Shown: positions 36,642-46,526 of the stretch, in pieces
How positions within the stretch are numbered: position 1 is the stretch's first letter
How the letters are laid out: each line of letters starts with the position of its first letter
DNA from: Flavihumibacter sp. ZG627
Lineage (GTDB): Bacteria > Bacteroidota > Bacteroidia > Chitinophagales > Chitinophagaceae
DNA length: 64,000 nucleotides
Assembly: GCF_000814325.1 (NCBI RefSeq)
Contig: NZ_JPHF01000002.1
Location: 620,001-684,000, forward strand
Reading direction: 5' to 3'
The notes under the pieces: generated by a model
What the model saw: only the letters and a program-made list of their open reading frames with translations
Databases searched by the model: none
Told to the model about the DNA's origin: nothing
Position numbers and translations under genes: made by a program

Positions 36642-36852
36642 CCGTGCTCCTGAAAACCTCTTAATTACTCTGAAACCGATCAAAGGAAAATGTCCATCAG
36701 GACTTACATAGTAAGTTGCAGGCAATGCAGAATTGCTGAAAATCCTTTTTTGGTTTTCAACTTATTTATCTGGCCAACCGAATCAGATCTCAGTCCACCT
36801 TACAGTTGAGTAACATATGACATAATAAGTTGATCACCCAAAAATAATCGGT

Positions 36853-39800
36853 ATGAAATACATTATAACAAAAGTGTTTCAATACTGCAGGTTGAATATT
36901 ATCCCAATCTTACTCATCACTATTTCGATACTTGCCTCACAGGTTTCTTTATCGCAAACTATTACAGTAGATGGTGACCCATCAGATTGGCCTGCAGTTC
37001 TAAAAAGTAATGCTGCCCATATAATCGCAAAAACCTTTCGCCATGATCCTGTTAATGTTAACCATATAGATGATTCATGGGCCCAGGGTTCAGCTGATCA
37101 AAACCTTGTTGGAAACTGGAAATGGGTTTTCGGAAATTCAAATGACAAGGGAGATATTGCAAATGCAGGTGCTGTACTTATCGGAAAAAGAATATATTTT
37201 TTCGGAGACAGGACTGCTGTAAATGGGGATGCACAGATAGGGTTCTGGTTTTTCCATGGGGGTATAGCTCCCACAGGAAATGGTGCCAATCCCGGCACTG
37301 GCTTTGTTGGTCAGAATGTTGATGGAGATATACTTGCCATCAGCAATTTTACAAATGGTGGAGGAACTGCAAAGCCCACTATTTATGAGCGCCAGGGAAC
37401 AATTTTAGTAATTAATACAGCTATTGATGCCCTTGTTGCAACAAACAAAAACAAGGCTAAGCAGTTTGTACCGGCAGGAGTTAATGCAGGTGACGCCGGA
37501 TGGCCATTTACAGAAAGCTGGACATTCACGCCCAAATCAGGTGGAACGGCAGGAGAATATCCCGATCCACTTTTCTTTGAAGGTTATATAGATTTCACCA
37601 ATGAACCTGATGCGAGTCTTTGTTTCAACAGATTCCTGTTAGAGACAAGGAATTCCCAATCACTTACAGCATCATTACAGGATCTTGTTGCAGGGGAATT
37701 CAATGTGATTCCTAATCCACCAACTGTTGTTGGAGATGAGGAATGCTTTGGAGAAGACATTGTGCTTACTGCCAGTTGCAGTGAAAGTGCAGGTACCACT
37801 CCTAGGTGGTTTACAGCCGCTACAGGGGGTACACAATTAACAGTTGCTGATGGACTCTCAGCAGATGGGACTACGCTTACCAAATCAGGTCTTACTGCAG
37901 GCACTCATAAATATTATGTTGAATGCCATAATAGTACATTGAATTGTACCAGCACCCGCACAGAAGTAATAGGAATAGTTAATCCATTACCAGCTGTTGA
38001 TGCGCTTGCCACTGAGAATGCTGCAGTAAAGAAAATCAGTGATGATATTTATGAACTGAATCTTGCAAAAGATAATAAGGCAAATCTGACTGCAACACCT
38101 GCTGGTGGAACACCAGGTTATAGTTTTGAATGGACAGAGATATCCCCTGATGATGCAACTTCATTCAGTTATAATGCAACAACAGGTGCTGCCTTGTTTA
38201 CTGTTACTGATGTAGGAAATCTTGATATATCTTATAGCTTCAAGGTAGTTGTTACAGACAGTAAGGGGTGTGTAGCCGAGGATATAGTGGAAATCAGGCC
38301 AGTTGCCAGTGAGCCCATTTGTAATATTACAGGAAAGAATCCGGTATGTGTCAATACTACTGGATTAAAGTACACCTACACTGATCCGTTGGATCTTACC
38401 GAACCATATGCACCAATCCCAGAGAATACAGATTTCACTTATGATTGGAGTATAACCGGTAATGGAACCATAACAACTGAGGTTGTAACCGGTTCAGAAA
38501 TATATGCAATAGTATCGTCTACCGGAGCTGGCAGCTTCACTTTAACATTGACGATCACCAATAAAGCTCCGGGAATTATTCCGGTTAAGTCATGTGAATA
38601 CAGAGTTACTGTACGAGATGTATTCGTAAGCCTTGATATGACACCTGTATCCTGTTATGGAGATGGTGATGGAACCATAATTGCAGATTTCAGTGGAGGC
38701 TCGGGATTATATGAAGCGAGCATTAATGGAAGTGCATTCAGTGCCGTAACAGATCCATACACATTTACTGGTCTTGTTTCAGGAAATTATACAATTACTG
38801 TACGTGATGCCAACGACATCGGATGTACGAAGTCCGCAAACATCTTTGTGTCTCAACCACCTCAGCTAACCTGCAATATGGTAGCCCCTGCAACAAATGC
38901 ACCCTGTGGCAGTTCAGGAAATACGGTTACAGGAACAGTCTCCGGTGGAACAAGTCCATATTCATGTACCGCAGATTTTGATGCAGTCGGTGATAACGCA
39001 GGTTGGATTGTTACAAGCTGTGTTGTTTCAGGAACCGGTATAATTGTTACATATACTGCGGGCACAGCAGTTTCTACGGTTCTTACAGTAACAATTACAG
39101 ATGATAATGGATGTACTACAACATGTACCGTTACATTGAATTGTACCGGAGGACATGGCTGTACACCAGGATACTGGCAGGGTCGGAACAATGGATTACT
39201 CACCTGGGATAGCCCAACTGATCCAATAGCACAGGCTGCGGGATTCTATAGTGGCACCAGCTTCTTTGGCTTCTTTGGAATCACAACCGCTGATGACCGT
39301 TGTGGACTTAGCGCCAGTTTGACAATGGGAGAGGCAATCACTACCGGCGGAGATAATTGTAATAAACTTGCCAGACATGGTGTTGCTGCGCTGCTTAATG
39401 CAGCTTCCCTTGCAGATTATCCACTACCAGATGGCATAACCAGTTATGCTCAACTAAAAACAGCCATTGCTAATGCATTTATAAACGGATGCCAATGTGC
39501 TGCACTTGCTGATGTTCTTGCAGCAAACAATGAGCTTGATCATGGTGATTGTGGTACTATTACAAGAAGTCTTATAGTTGCAGCACCGGCAATTGGATCT
39601 GACGCTTCGGGTAATAGTGCCATCAGAGACGCAAATGCTATCAGAGCATTCCCGAATCCGTATGGCAATGAGATAAATTTCAGGGTAATAAGCCCGGTTT
39701 CAGGTAATGCTAGTCTGGAATTATTCGATATGCTTGGCAGAAGGGTTGCAGTAATTTATAATGGCAGGGTTCAATCTGGTGTTCTCCAGACACTTCAATA

Positions 39801-39891
39801 TAAAGTTCCTGCTACTCAAAGATCAGCTTTGATATACAAATTATCCATTGGAAATGAAAGTTGGAAAGGCACTCTGTTACCAGGAAAATAA
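36853..39891 (+). CDS. Second T9SS cargo protein, paralogue with SprB-type repeat
   Basis: A 1012-residue protein homologous to the upstream T9SS protein: the same VDGDPSDW N-terminal domain (about 35-290), the same Ig-like module (GDEECFGEDIVLTASCSES) and the near-identical PENTDFTYDW and GNGTITTEVVTGSEI blocks. It differs in gaining a SprB-type repeat (about 588-666, VSCYGDGDGTI) and a cysteine-containing module (about 767-900) that begins HGCTPGYWQGRNNG. The C-terminus (LELFDMLGRRVAVIYNG) is a T9SS sorting domain. The signal peptide ends near ASQVSLSQ. A surface role fits, with a tandem duplication followed by module exchange. Confidence 0.85.
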   Translation: MKYIITKVFQYCRLNIIPILLITISILASQVSLSQTITVDGDPSDWPAVLKSNAAHIIAKTFRHDPVNVNHIDDSWAQGSADQNLVGNWKWVFGNSNDKGDIANAGAVLIGKRIYFFGDRTAVNGDAQIGFWFFHGGIAPTGNGANPGTGFVGQNVDGDILAISNFTNGGGTAKPTIYERQGTILVINTAIDALVATNKNKAKQFVPAGVNAGDAGWPFTESWTFTPKSGGTAGEYPDPLFFEGYIDFTNEPDASLCFNRFLLETRNSQSLTASLQDLVAGEFNVIPNPPTVVGDEECFGEDIVLTASCSESAGTTPRWFTAATGGTQLTVADGLSADGTTLTKSGLTAGTHKYYVECHNSTLNCTSTRTEVIGIVNPLPAVDALATENAAVKKISDDIYELNLAKDNKANLTATPAGGTPGYSFEWTEISPDDATSFSYNATTGAALFTVTDVGNLDISYSFKVVVTDSKGCVAEDIVEIRPVASEPICNITGKNPVCVNTTGLKYTYTDPLDLTEPYAPIPENTDFTYDWSITGNGTITTEVVTGSEIYAIVSSTGAGSFTLTLTITNKAPGIIPVKSCEYRVTVRDVFVSLDMTPVSCYGDGDGTIIADFSGGSGLYEASINGSAFSAVTDPYTFTGLVSGNYTITVRDANDIGCTKSANIFVSQPPQLTCNMVAPATNAPCGSSGNTVTGTVSGGTSPYSCTADFDAVGDNAGWIVTSCVVSGTGIIVTYTAGTAVSTVLTVTITDDNGCTTTCTVTLNCTGGHGCTPGYWQGRNNGLLTWDSPTDPIAQAAGFYSGTSFFGFFGITTADDRCGLSASLTMGEAITTGGDNCNKLARHGVAALLNAASLADYPLPDGITSYAQLKTAIANAFINGCQCAALADVLAANNELDHGDCGTITRSLIVAAPAIGSDASGNSAIRDANAIRAFPNPYGNEINFRVISPVSGNASLELFDMLGRRVAVIYNGRVQSGVLQTLQYKVPATQRSALIYKLSIGNESWKGTLLPGK

Positions 39892-39920
39892 GATGAATTG
39901 AATAAGGAGTTCGCTAATAT

Positions 39921-39948
39921 AAAAGCGTCCGGTGTTCCGCACGCTTTT
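39921..39948 (+). terminator. Rho-independent terminator after the second T9SS gene
   Basis: The stem AAAAGCGT / ACGCTTTT (39921-39928 with 39941-39948) surrounds a GC-rich loop that can pair further. The T-run is within the second arm. Confidence 0.75.
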
Positions 39949-39974
39949 ATTAAGCTTAAACAATAAAACCAAAG

Positions 39975-41237
39975 TTAAAATTCCATCACTAATAATTTAG
40001 AAGATACAGAGGCAAGGAAAGTGTAATCAACCCATCCATAACCTGAATCACCCCAGCCAGTACCCCATGAATTAAGTACTTTGAATGCTTTTTTAGTGTC
40101 ATCATAACCACAAATCACCAGGGTATGCAGGCCCGTATTTGAACCTAGCGTTTTCCAGATATAACCTGGACCGGCAGTTCTGAAACCATCATCAATACTG
40201 AATTGACCAACCAACGGACGTTTAGCATAAATCATTTGTTTGATGGCAGTAATATCAGTATCCAAAACTTGTGAATATGCCTTGATCTTATAATTTAATG
40301 CTTCTGAAAGCTGTTCGGTTGTAGGCATTAATGAACATCCATTACTACTTGTGTAAGGCATGGATTGCCAGGTACATACACCATTATAAACTAAAAAGTC
40401 ATAAGCACTCAGCAAGCTGGAGGCAGAACAATTCACATCAACTTTAATCTGATTGAATACAAATTCAGGACTCATTATATTGGTGGACTGACTATAAGAA
40501 GTAGCCCCAGAACGCTTGAACTGCTCATAGGAGCGTGCATAGGTTACTGAGAATGCAACACATGATCCTTCTCCACCCTGGTTACTTACAGGAGGCATAA
40601 CCAATGAATAAGAAGAAGGGAGGGTAGTGGGCTCTGTTACAACTGGTACTGTATCAGGACAACCATCATTATCCAGGTATCCATTTACAGTTTCTTTTTG
40701 TGTGATACATCCATCTTGATCATCAGTTATTCCGTCACCATCGGTATCTGTTGCAGTGGGTGGAGGTACTGTATCGGGGCAACCGTCTCCATCTTCGTAT
40801 CCATTAACAGTTTCCTTTTGTGTAGGACAAGCATCTTTATCATCAGGAATACCATCAGCATCAGTATCAGGTGAAGTAGTTACAGGTGCCGTATCAGGGC
40901 AACCGTCCGTATCCTGGTAGCCATTGAAAGTTTCCATTTGAGTAGGGCAGGCATCAGAGGTATCAGGAATTCCATCACCATCAGAATCTTTTACTTTTCC
41001 CCCAGCGCCTGGTTTTCCTGTGGTAGCAGGTTTGAGCATTGTATTTTGAGAGGAGATAACCGGAATGATATTCCAGTGACTTTCGTCTTCTTCCAACACA
41101 CCGCTAAGCCTTAGATCGGCCGATTCAATTTCATTTTGGATAGATGCTTCAGGACTCACTTCTTTCTGACAGGCGGTCCATAACATGGCAGTACTCACTA
41201 AGAGCAATAGCTCTCTTCTTAACGTAAAACGTTTCAT
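39975..41237 (-). CDS. Papain-like (C1A) lipoprotein protease with thrombospondin type 3-like repeats
   Basis: A 420-residue exported cysteine protease. The start at 41237 (MKRFTLRRELLLLVSTAMLWTAC) gives a clear lipobox; the upstream codon at 41282 would not. Three Asp-rich repeats (about 80-205; DSDGDGIPDTSDACPTQ, DTDADGIPDDKDACPTQ, DTDGDGITDDQDGCITQ) bind calcium in the thrombospondin type 3 style. The papain domain follows with the triad Cys226 (GEGSCVAFS), His371 (GLHTLVICGY) and Asn389 (NSWGTGWG). No propeptide-like inhibitor region is evident between them. It lies next to the T9SS genes and may process surface proteins. Confidence 0.88.
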   Translation of the reverse strand: MKRFTLRRELLLLVSTAMLWTACQKEVSPEASIQNEIESADLRLSGVLEEDESHWNIIPVISSQNTMLKPATTGKPGAGGKVKDSDGDGIPDTSDACPTQMETFNGYQDTDGCPDTAPVTTSPDTDADGIPDDKDACPTQKETVNGYEDGDGCPDTVPPPTATDTDGDGITDDQDGCITQKETVNGYLDNDGCPDTVPVVTEPTTLPSSYSLVMPPVSNQGGEGSCVAFSVTYARSYEQFKRSGATSYSQSTNIMSPEFVFNQIKVDVNCSASSLLSAYDFLVYNGVCTWQSMPYTSSNGCSLMPTTEQLSEALNYKIKAYSQVLDTDITAIKQMIYAKRPLVGQFSIDDGFRTAGPGYIWKTLGSNTGLHTLVICGYDDTKKAFKVLNSWGTGWGDSGYGWVDYTFLASVSSKLLVMEF

Positions 41238-41640
41238 TGGTTTTTCAAGTTTATTGGTTTCAATAATGTCTGCTGACCACAACTTACATTCTATCTGCTA
41301 TTACTTATTTGCAGCGCATGCATATAAGCAATGAACAACAAATGTTCTTAATTGATACCAACTTCGTTTAATGATATTTCTTCCTTGTATGTAAGGAGTT
41401 GTATATTTCAAACAGGTACAGTTGGTACGAACTCACTAAACAACTTCAACACTACGCCTCATGTCCTGCCTGATTAACTTTCTTCTACGATTCTGACTCC
41501 AACCAATAGAATTACCTATTGATAGATGTTTATTTGCTTTTAATGTACCAAAATTAATGCCAACGAGACGATGGCGGGATATTATTTTTACCACATGATA
41601 TCCAGAAAATCACAATCATATGATTATCAGCAAAGAAATG
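41238..41640. other. Intergenic region between the protease and MATE genes
   Basis: About 400 bp upstream of the protease gene and beyond the MATE gene end. A short stem (TCCTT / AAGGA around 41381-41398) is visible. No gene, RNA or clear promoter was identified. Confidence 0.35.
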
Positions 41641-42960
41641 TTAACGACTCATTTTGAGAAATCGTAAAATCAGGAAGATGGAAGCTAGTGATAGTCCCAC
41701 AATAAATCCCAGCCACATCCCTGCAGCGCCCATTCCGCCCTGAAAAGCGAAGAAATATCCAACCGGAATGCCGACCACCCAATAAGAAATTGCAACAAAA
41801 ATAGTAGGTAGTTTTACATCCTTAATACCTCTCAATAAGCCTGCGCCAATTGCCTGGGTGCTGTCAGATATCTGAAAGATGGCGGCATAGAGAAGGAGTG
41901 AAGCTGCTAAAACTACCACTTCCTCATTTTTATTAAATAATACCGGTAATTGATGTCGGAAGATGGTAAAACATATAGCGCAAAAAATACCGTAGAGAAG
42001 GGCTGTGATTAGAGTACTCTTTCCTATCCGGGAAATCTGGTTTCTGTCTTTACGTCCATATGCATTGCTTACCCGAATAGAACCAGCCTGCGACAAACCC
42101 ATGGACACCATAAAAGTAAAAGATGCACAACTCAGGGCAATCTGGTGTGATGCCTGTGCTACGGCACCGATGGTTCCGATTATTAGTCCGGATACCGCAA
42201 ATGCGCCCGCTTCCATTCCAATCTGCAGGCTGCTGGGAATACCAATATGCAGCAATTCACCCATGGTACGCCAGCGCAGCTTCCATTGCTTTTGCCTTAC
42301 GGCCACATATCGCCAGAAGGTCTTATGGTTGAGTATTATAGCACTTAGAACAATAAATATCAGTGACCTTGTAATTAATGTTGCCCATCCCGCCCCAACT
42401 AATTCAAGACGTGGAAAACCCAGGTTTCCATAAATCAATAGCCAGTTCAGGAATATATTAACAGGCATACCTGCGAGAGAAAGCAACATGGCCGTTCGGG
42501 TAAATTCCAATCCATCCGTGAATTGTTTTAGGGTCATGAATAGAAGCATGGGAATAATAGATATGCTCATCAACTCCATAAAGGGCAGTGCAAGTTCAAC
42601 TACTTCTGGATCCTGCCTGAGGTGATAAAGGATCGGTTTTCCTAAAACCAACATGGCAGAGATTATCAGAGCGGTTGCAGTGCATAACAGGAATCCATTA
42701 AACAGGTAGTGCGATACCTGTTGTGTGTCCTTTCGGCCATGGGCCATTGATACCATTTGAGAAACAGATATGGTCATGCCAATGCCGATCACAAACGGTA
42801 TATTCATGGCATTGAGAACAAGCGCTGCTGCAGCAAGATGTTTATAACTTATGGCACCCACCATGGCGGCATCAATGATATGCAGGGCCATTTGGGCAAG
42901 CTCCCCGATTATTATGGGAAGGGCCAGTTTTATCGTACTATTCGCCTCTTTTCGTAACAT
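41641..42960 (-). CDS. MATE family multidrug/Na+ efflux transporter
   Basis: A 439-residue inner-membrane exporter of the multidrug and toxic compound extrusion family, which uses a Na+ or H+ gradient. The start at 42960 (ATG, MLRKEANSTIKLALPIIIGEL) is preferred over the TTG at 42984. Twelve hydrophobic helices in two similar halves are visible, with the family strings PIIIGELAQMALHIIDAAMVG in the first and GIPSSLQIGMEAGAFAVSGLIIG in the second. The substrate cannot be told. It is divergent from the secreted protein gene at 43120. Confidence 0.92.
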   Translation of the reverse strand: MLRKEANSTIKLALPIIIGELAQMALHIIDAAMVGAISYKHLAAAALVLNAMNIPFVIGIGMTISVSQMVSMAHGRKDTQQVSHYLFNGFLLCTATALIISAMLVLGKPILYHLRQDPEVVELALPFMELMSISIIPMLLFMTLKQFTDGLEFTRTAMLLSLAGMPVNIFLNWLLIYGNLGFPRLELVGAGWATLITRSLIFIVLSAIILNHKTFWRYVAVRQKQWKLRWRTMGELLHIGIPSSLQIGMEAGAFAVSGLIIGTIGAVAQASHQIALSCASFTFMVSMGLSQAGSIRVSNAYGRKDRNQISRIGKSTLITALLYGIFCAICFTIFRHQLPVLFNKNEEVVVLAASLLLYAAIFQISDSTQAIGAGLLRGIKDVKLPTIFVAISYWVVGIPVGYFFAFQGGMGAAGMWLGFIVGLSLASIFLILRFLKMSR

Positions 42961-43119
42961 GCCATCAGTAATTCTACGGCGCAAATTACCTATTTGATTT
43001 TCAATTACTTACTAGTGCCACACAATTTTTTCGGGTGGTACACTAAAGCTCTCCCCACCTGCGTTCTTGAACAGATTCTAATGGTTTCTATTTAGAACAA
43101 AAATTTAATCGTCAAGCCT

Positions 43120-44397
43120 ATGAAACTTAAATCTACCCTCATTTTCACTTCATTTTTATTATCACTGATCTTACTTATTCCCACTGCTGAATTAACAGCA
43201 CAGTGCAGCAACGCACCTAATTTCTCCATGATAAATCCTAAAAAAGTAAAGGGCTTGCCAAGCAGTACCAAGATCGGCGATCTATGGGTTTTTGCGTCAG
43301 CTTCACCGGGTATTGATGTGTATATTGAGATCCTGGTCATGAAGAATGCCACTATATCACTGGCACAGATGGACGCGTCAAAATCTGCAGCGGGACAAGG
43401 GTATGATGATGCCTGGCAACCCTATGTGAATCATAATCACAAAGGCAATGACACATCCTACCTTGAATGGAAGATCTTCTTCAAAAAGGCAGGAACCCAA
43501 ACAGATACGGTGTTACCCTGCCTGGCGGTAACGGCAGTTGATGTTGATGGCGACAGTAATGGGTTGAAAGAATTTATTGAGGCTGGTACGCCCGGCGGTT
43601 ATGCCATCCAGACTCCTACAACCCTGACAGTTTCTTTTGATGGAATCCGAAGTAAAGCAATCGGTAGAGTAAATACTATCAATCTGATCGATTCCTCCCG
43701 CAGGGAAGCGATGTTCCAGATGAATTTCGTGAATGTTTCCAGTATCCTTTACCGGAATGGCGCTATTGCCTCCGGCAGTACAAATCAAACAAGGCATACC
43801 TCAATATTTTTTCGGCCGTTTTTCATGAACCAACTGGTTATTTTGCCAGTTAAACTGCTCGATTTCACAGCCAGGAAAACAAATGGTTCCATTACCATAG
43901 ACTGGCTGGTGGAAGAAGAGAATGAACCTGTTGAATATACCGTTCAAAAGAGTTTGGACCTGGAGAATTGGCATCCTGTTGAAAAAATAAATGGCAATCA
44001 TCTGGCAGGTGGAAAGAAAAAATACCAGGTTATTGATAAGCACCCCTCATCAGGAAAAAATCTTTATAGATTAAAACAGACAGATGAGCAGGGAAGGGTC
44101 AGCTACTCAAAATCAGTTACAGTGAATAGTATTTCGGAATCTATGTTCAAAGTGAACCAACTTCTTATTGCCAATAACCGGCTCGAAGCCAATGTTTACC
44201 AGGGAATAGAAAAGGATATAAATATTACGGTTCATTCATTGAACGGAGTGCTGGAGGGAAGTAAAAAATTCCAGTTAAAGAATCAGCAAAATAGCATCCT
44301 GTTAGATTTACAACAGTCGTCAAATAAAATTTACGTTGTGACCATTCGTGACAATGGTGGTGATATTTTATACCAGTCAAAGATCTATGGATATTAA
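43120..44397 (+). CDS. Secreted protein with a T9SS-like C-terminal region
   Basis: A 425-residue exported protein with a signal peptide (MKLKSTLIFTSFLLSLILLIPTAELTAQ). The N-terminal half (about 30-240) has no recognised family. The C-terminal half contains a module starting LPVKLLDFTARKTNGSITIDWLVEEE (about 245-350), a frequent companion of type IX secreted proteins, then a short beta-rich tail (HSLNGVLEGSKKFQLK) that resembles a sorting domain but is less clear than in the two T9SS genes upstream. A strong terminator follows directly. Confidence 0.75.
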   Translation: MKLKSTLIFTSFLLSLILLIPTAELTAQCSNAPNFSMINPKKVKGLPSSTKIGDLWVFASASPGIDVYIEILVMKNATISLAQMDASKSAAGQGYDDAWQPYVNHNHKGNDTSYLEWKIFFKKAGTQTDTVLPCLAVTAVDVDGDSNGLKEFIEAGTPGGYAIQTPTTLTVSFDGIRSKAIGRVNTINLIDSSRREAMFQMNFVNVSSILYRNGAIASGSTNQTRHTSIFFRPFFMNQLVILPVKLLDFTARKTNGSITIDWLVEEENEPVEYTVQKSLDLENWHPVEKINGNHLAGGKKKYQVIDKHPSSGKNLYRLKQTDEQGRVSYSKSVTVNSISESMFKVNQLLIANNRLEANVYQGIEKDINITVHSLNGVLEGSKKFQLKNQQNSILLDLQQSSNKIYVVTIRDNGGDILYQSKIYGY

Positions 44398-44400
44398 ATC

Positions 44401-44433
44401 AAAGCATCATGGCTAACTGCCATGATGCTTTTT
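44401..44433 (+). terminator. Rho-independent terminator
   Basis: A 13-bp stem (44401-44413 with 44419-44431) with a 5-base loop and a T-run. It covers the codon at 44422 that would otherwise be read as the helicase start, so the helicase start must be downstream. Confidence 0.9.
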
Positions 44434-44460
44434 GTATTACTTTCGGGGGATCAATTTTGC

Positions 44461-45702
44461 ATGAAGTTCGAACAATACAATATTTCCCCCGACATTAAAG
44501 AAAGCCTTGCTGAACTGGGTTTTAAACGGCCAACTGATATACAATACAAGGCTATTCCGTCCATCCTGAAAGGCGAGGATGTTCTGGCAATTGCCCAAAC
44601 AGGCACTGGAAAAACAGCTGCTTTTGCCATTCCGGTATTACATATTATCCAGCAGCAGTTGGAGCGTAAAAGACCCCAGCATCTTTTGAGGTGTCTGGTT
44701 ATGGTTCCCACCCGTGAACTGGCCATCCAGATTGCGGGTGTCTTTGAACAAATAGGCCAGTATACGGATGTGAAAATACTTGGACTTGTTGGCGGCGTTG
44801 AACAGGAAACACAGATCAAGGCTTTGAAAAGAGGTGTTGATGTTCTGATTGCAACGCCTGGTAGAATGTTTGATCTGTTACACCAGCAATTTATTGATCT
44901 TAGTTCTGTGCAGATTCTCGTGCTGGATGAAGCCGACCATATGCTTGACCTGGGTTTCAATAAAGATATCGCTGATGTGAAACGGAAACTTCCCCGTCAG
45001 CACCAAACACTATTCTTCTCCGCAACTATCGACCTGAAGATAAAGGACCTTGCTTATGCAATGGTTCGAAATCCCATACGCATACAGGTATCACCACAGG
45101 ACCCCGTTTCAAAAAATGTAGAACATGCTTTTGCCTGGGTGGAGATGGATGACAAACGCTTTTTCCTGGAAAGGCTGGTAAAGGAGTTACCAGATGCAAA
45201 GATCCTTGTTTTTGTACGCACCAAGGTAAGAGCGGAACGGGTGGAAGCTGCCATGAAAAGAGTAGACATCGAAAGCCTGGTGATGCATGGTGGCAAGGAA
45301 CAGGACAACAGGTTGGAAGTGATGGAGAAATTCAGGAGCGGAGAGGTGAAACTTTTGATAACAACTGATGTAAATGCTCGTGGAATCGATATACCGGATG
45401 TTGATTATGTGGTTAATTACGACCTGCCGGATGTGCCGGAAAACTATGTCCACCGAATTGGAAGAACGGGCAGGGGAGTAAAAAAAGGGCAGGCAGTATC
45501 CTTTTGCAGTAAGGAAGAAAAAGAATTACTGGAAGCCATACAGGCTTATATCGGTAAAGATATCAGGGAGATGACCATAGACAAAAATGCCTATCGCGAA
45601 ACCATAGCCTTCTCCGAAGAAACGCCACATAATAACTGGCGCCAACTACTCGAAGAAGGCAATAAGGCTGCAGAAGCCGCTCAAAAAAAGAAAAAGAAAT
45701 AG
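44461..45702 (+). CDS. DEAD-box RNA helicase (RhlE-like)
   Basis: A 413-residue ATP-dependent RNA helicase. The ATG at 44461 (MKFEQYNISPDIKESL) is chosen because the codon at 44422 lies in the preceding terminator. The Q motif (GFKRPTDIQ), motif I (Ala45-Thr52, AQTGTGKT), motif II Asp156-Glu-Ala-Asp159, motif III Ser187-Ala-Thr189, and motifs IV-VI (TTDVNARGIDIP, HRIGRTGRG) are all intact. The C-terminus is short and lysine-rich, as in RhlE-type enzymes. It ends 12 bp from the convergent GntR gene, with no terminator between. Confidence 0.95.
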   Translation: MKFEQYNISPDIKESLAELGFKRPTDIQYKAIPSILKGEDVLAIAQTGTGKTAAFAIPVLHIIQQQLERKRPQHLLRCLVMVPTRELAIQIAGVFEQIGQYTDVKILGLVGGVEQETQIKALKRGVDVLIATPGRMFDLLHQQFIDLSSVQILVLDEADHMLDLGFNKDIADVKRKLPRQHQTLFFSATIDLKIKDLAYAMVRNPIRIQVSPQDPVSKNVEHAFAWVEMDDKRFFLERLVKELPDAKILVFVRTKVRAERVEAAMKRVDIESLVMHGGKEQDNRLEVMEKFRSGEVKLLITTDVNARGIDIPDVDYVVNYDLPDVPENYVHRIGRTGRGVKKGQAVSFCSKEEKELLEAIQAYIGKDIREMTIDKNAYRETIAFSEETPHNNWRQLLEEGNKAAEAAQKKKKK

Positions 45703-45714
45703 GGTAATAGAAGA

Positions 45715-46422
45715 TCAATCGAATAGCCGGGAGAAATGAGATGCCAGATGGTTACGCATTCCATTTCGGAACATTTCCGGATTTCCTTTTTCAATTATAT
45801 CAACAAGTCCTTTATGGGAAACAAATTTTTTAGGCGTAAGTTGTTTTTTAAGTAAACCACTATGATGCACATAATCAAAAACGGGCAGGAGTAAGCGCTG
45901 GAATTTTTTCATGGTATTATTACCTGTGATCTCATACAGCTTTCCATGAAATTTTATCTCATGCTCAATATTGAATAGATGCATATGCGCTGAATCAGGT
46001 TCGTTAGCCACAATTTTTCGAAGCTCTGCGATATCAGCCGGAGTAATTCTCTGGAAAATGAAATCAGCCATACCAATTTCCAGAACTAATCGCAATTCAA
46101 ACATTTCTTTTAGTGTATCCTGGTCAAGTATGTGAGGGTTCATACTCTTGCTCATTACTCCAAACAGATCCGGGCTGGTGATTACTGAACCCTTCTTCTT
46201 TTTTGACTCAATCAGGCCCATTACCCTCAAGCGAAGCAGGGCCTCTCGTATTACAGTTCTACTTACCCCGAGTTTTTCAGCAAGTTCAATTTCCTTGGGT
46301 ATGGCATCACCAACCTTAAGTTTCCTGTCCTGTAGCAGCTGAACCAGCTTCGCTTCCACTTTATCCACGAGTGAACTGGTATCTACTGTTTTAAAATTAT
46401 TTAATAAAGCCTTGATAGCCAT
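45715..46422 (-). CDS. GntR family transcriptional regulator, FCD subfamily
   Basis: A 235-residue regulator with an N-terminal winged helix (about 15-80, PKEIELAEKLGVSRTVIREALLRL) and an FCD ligand-binding domain (about 95-225) with metal-type histidines (FHGKLYEI, SHKGL, RNHLASHF). It is divergent from susC. A palindrome of the GT-N3-AC type that FCD regulators bind lies in the shared 137-bp region. It therefore probably senses sialic acid or a derivative and represses the operon. Bacteroides sialic acid loci are not known to me to use this regulator class, so the pairing is of interest. Confidence 0.92.
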   Translation of the reverse strand: MAIKALLNNFKTVDTSSLVDKVEAKLVQLLQDRKLKVGDAIPKEIELAEKLGVSRTVIREALLRLRVMGLIESKKKKGSVITSPDLFGVMSKSMNPHILDQDTLKEMFELRLVLEIGMADFIFQRITPADIAELRKIVANEPDSAHMHLFNIEHEIKFHGKLYEITGNNTMKKFQRLLLPVFDYVHHSGLLKKQLTPKKFVSHKGLVDIIEKGNPEMFRNGMRNHLASHFSRLFD

Positions 46423-46495
46423 TGTGTTTATTATTCGGTAAAAATAGCCTATTCTGTTTTTTCCCGGCTAAACAGATCAAACTATAAAAAAAAAA

Positions 46496-46526
46496 TTTGT
46501 CAATGTTAAAATAGTAACTAATTTTA
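46496..46526 (+). promoter_or_regulatory. Predicted Bacteroidota-type promoter of the sialic acid operon
   Basis: TTTG at 46496-46499 and TAATTTTA at 46519-46526 match the -33 TTTG and -7 TAnnTTTG elements (7 of 8) with a 19-base spacing. The start site would fall near 46532, about 28 bases before the susC ATG. Confidence 0.55.

Noticed and set aside
44422-44460. An upstream start for the DEAD-box helicase
   Set aside because: The codon lies inside a strong terminator hairpin of the preceding gene, and the family begins at the ATG at 44461.
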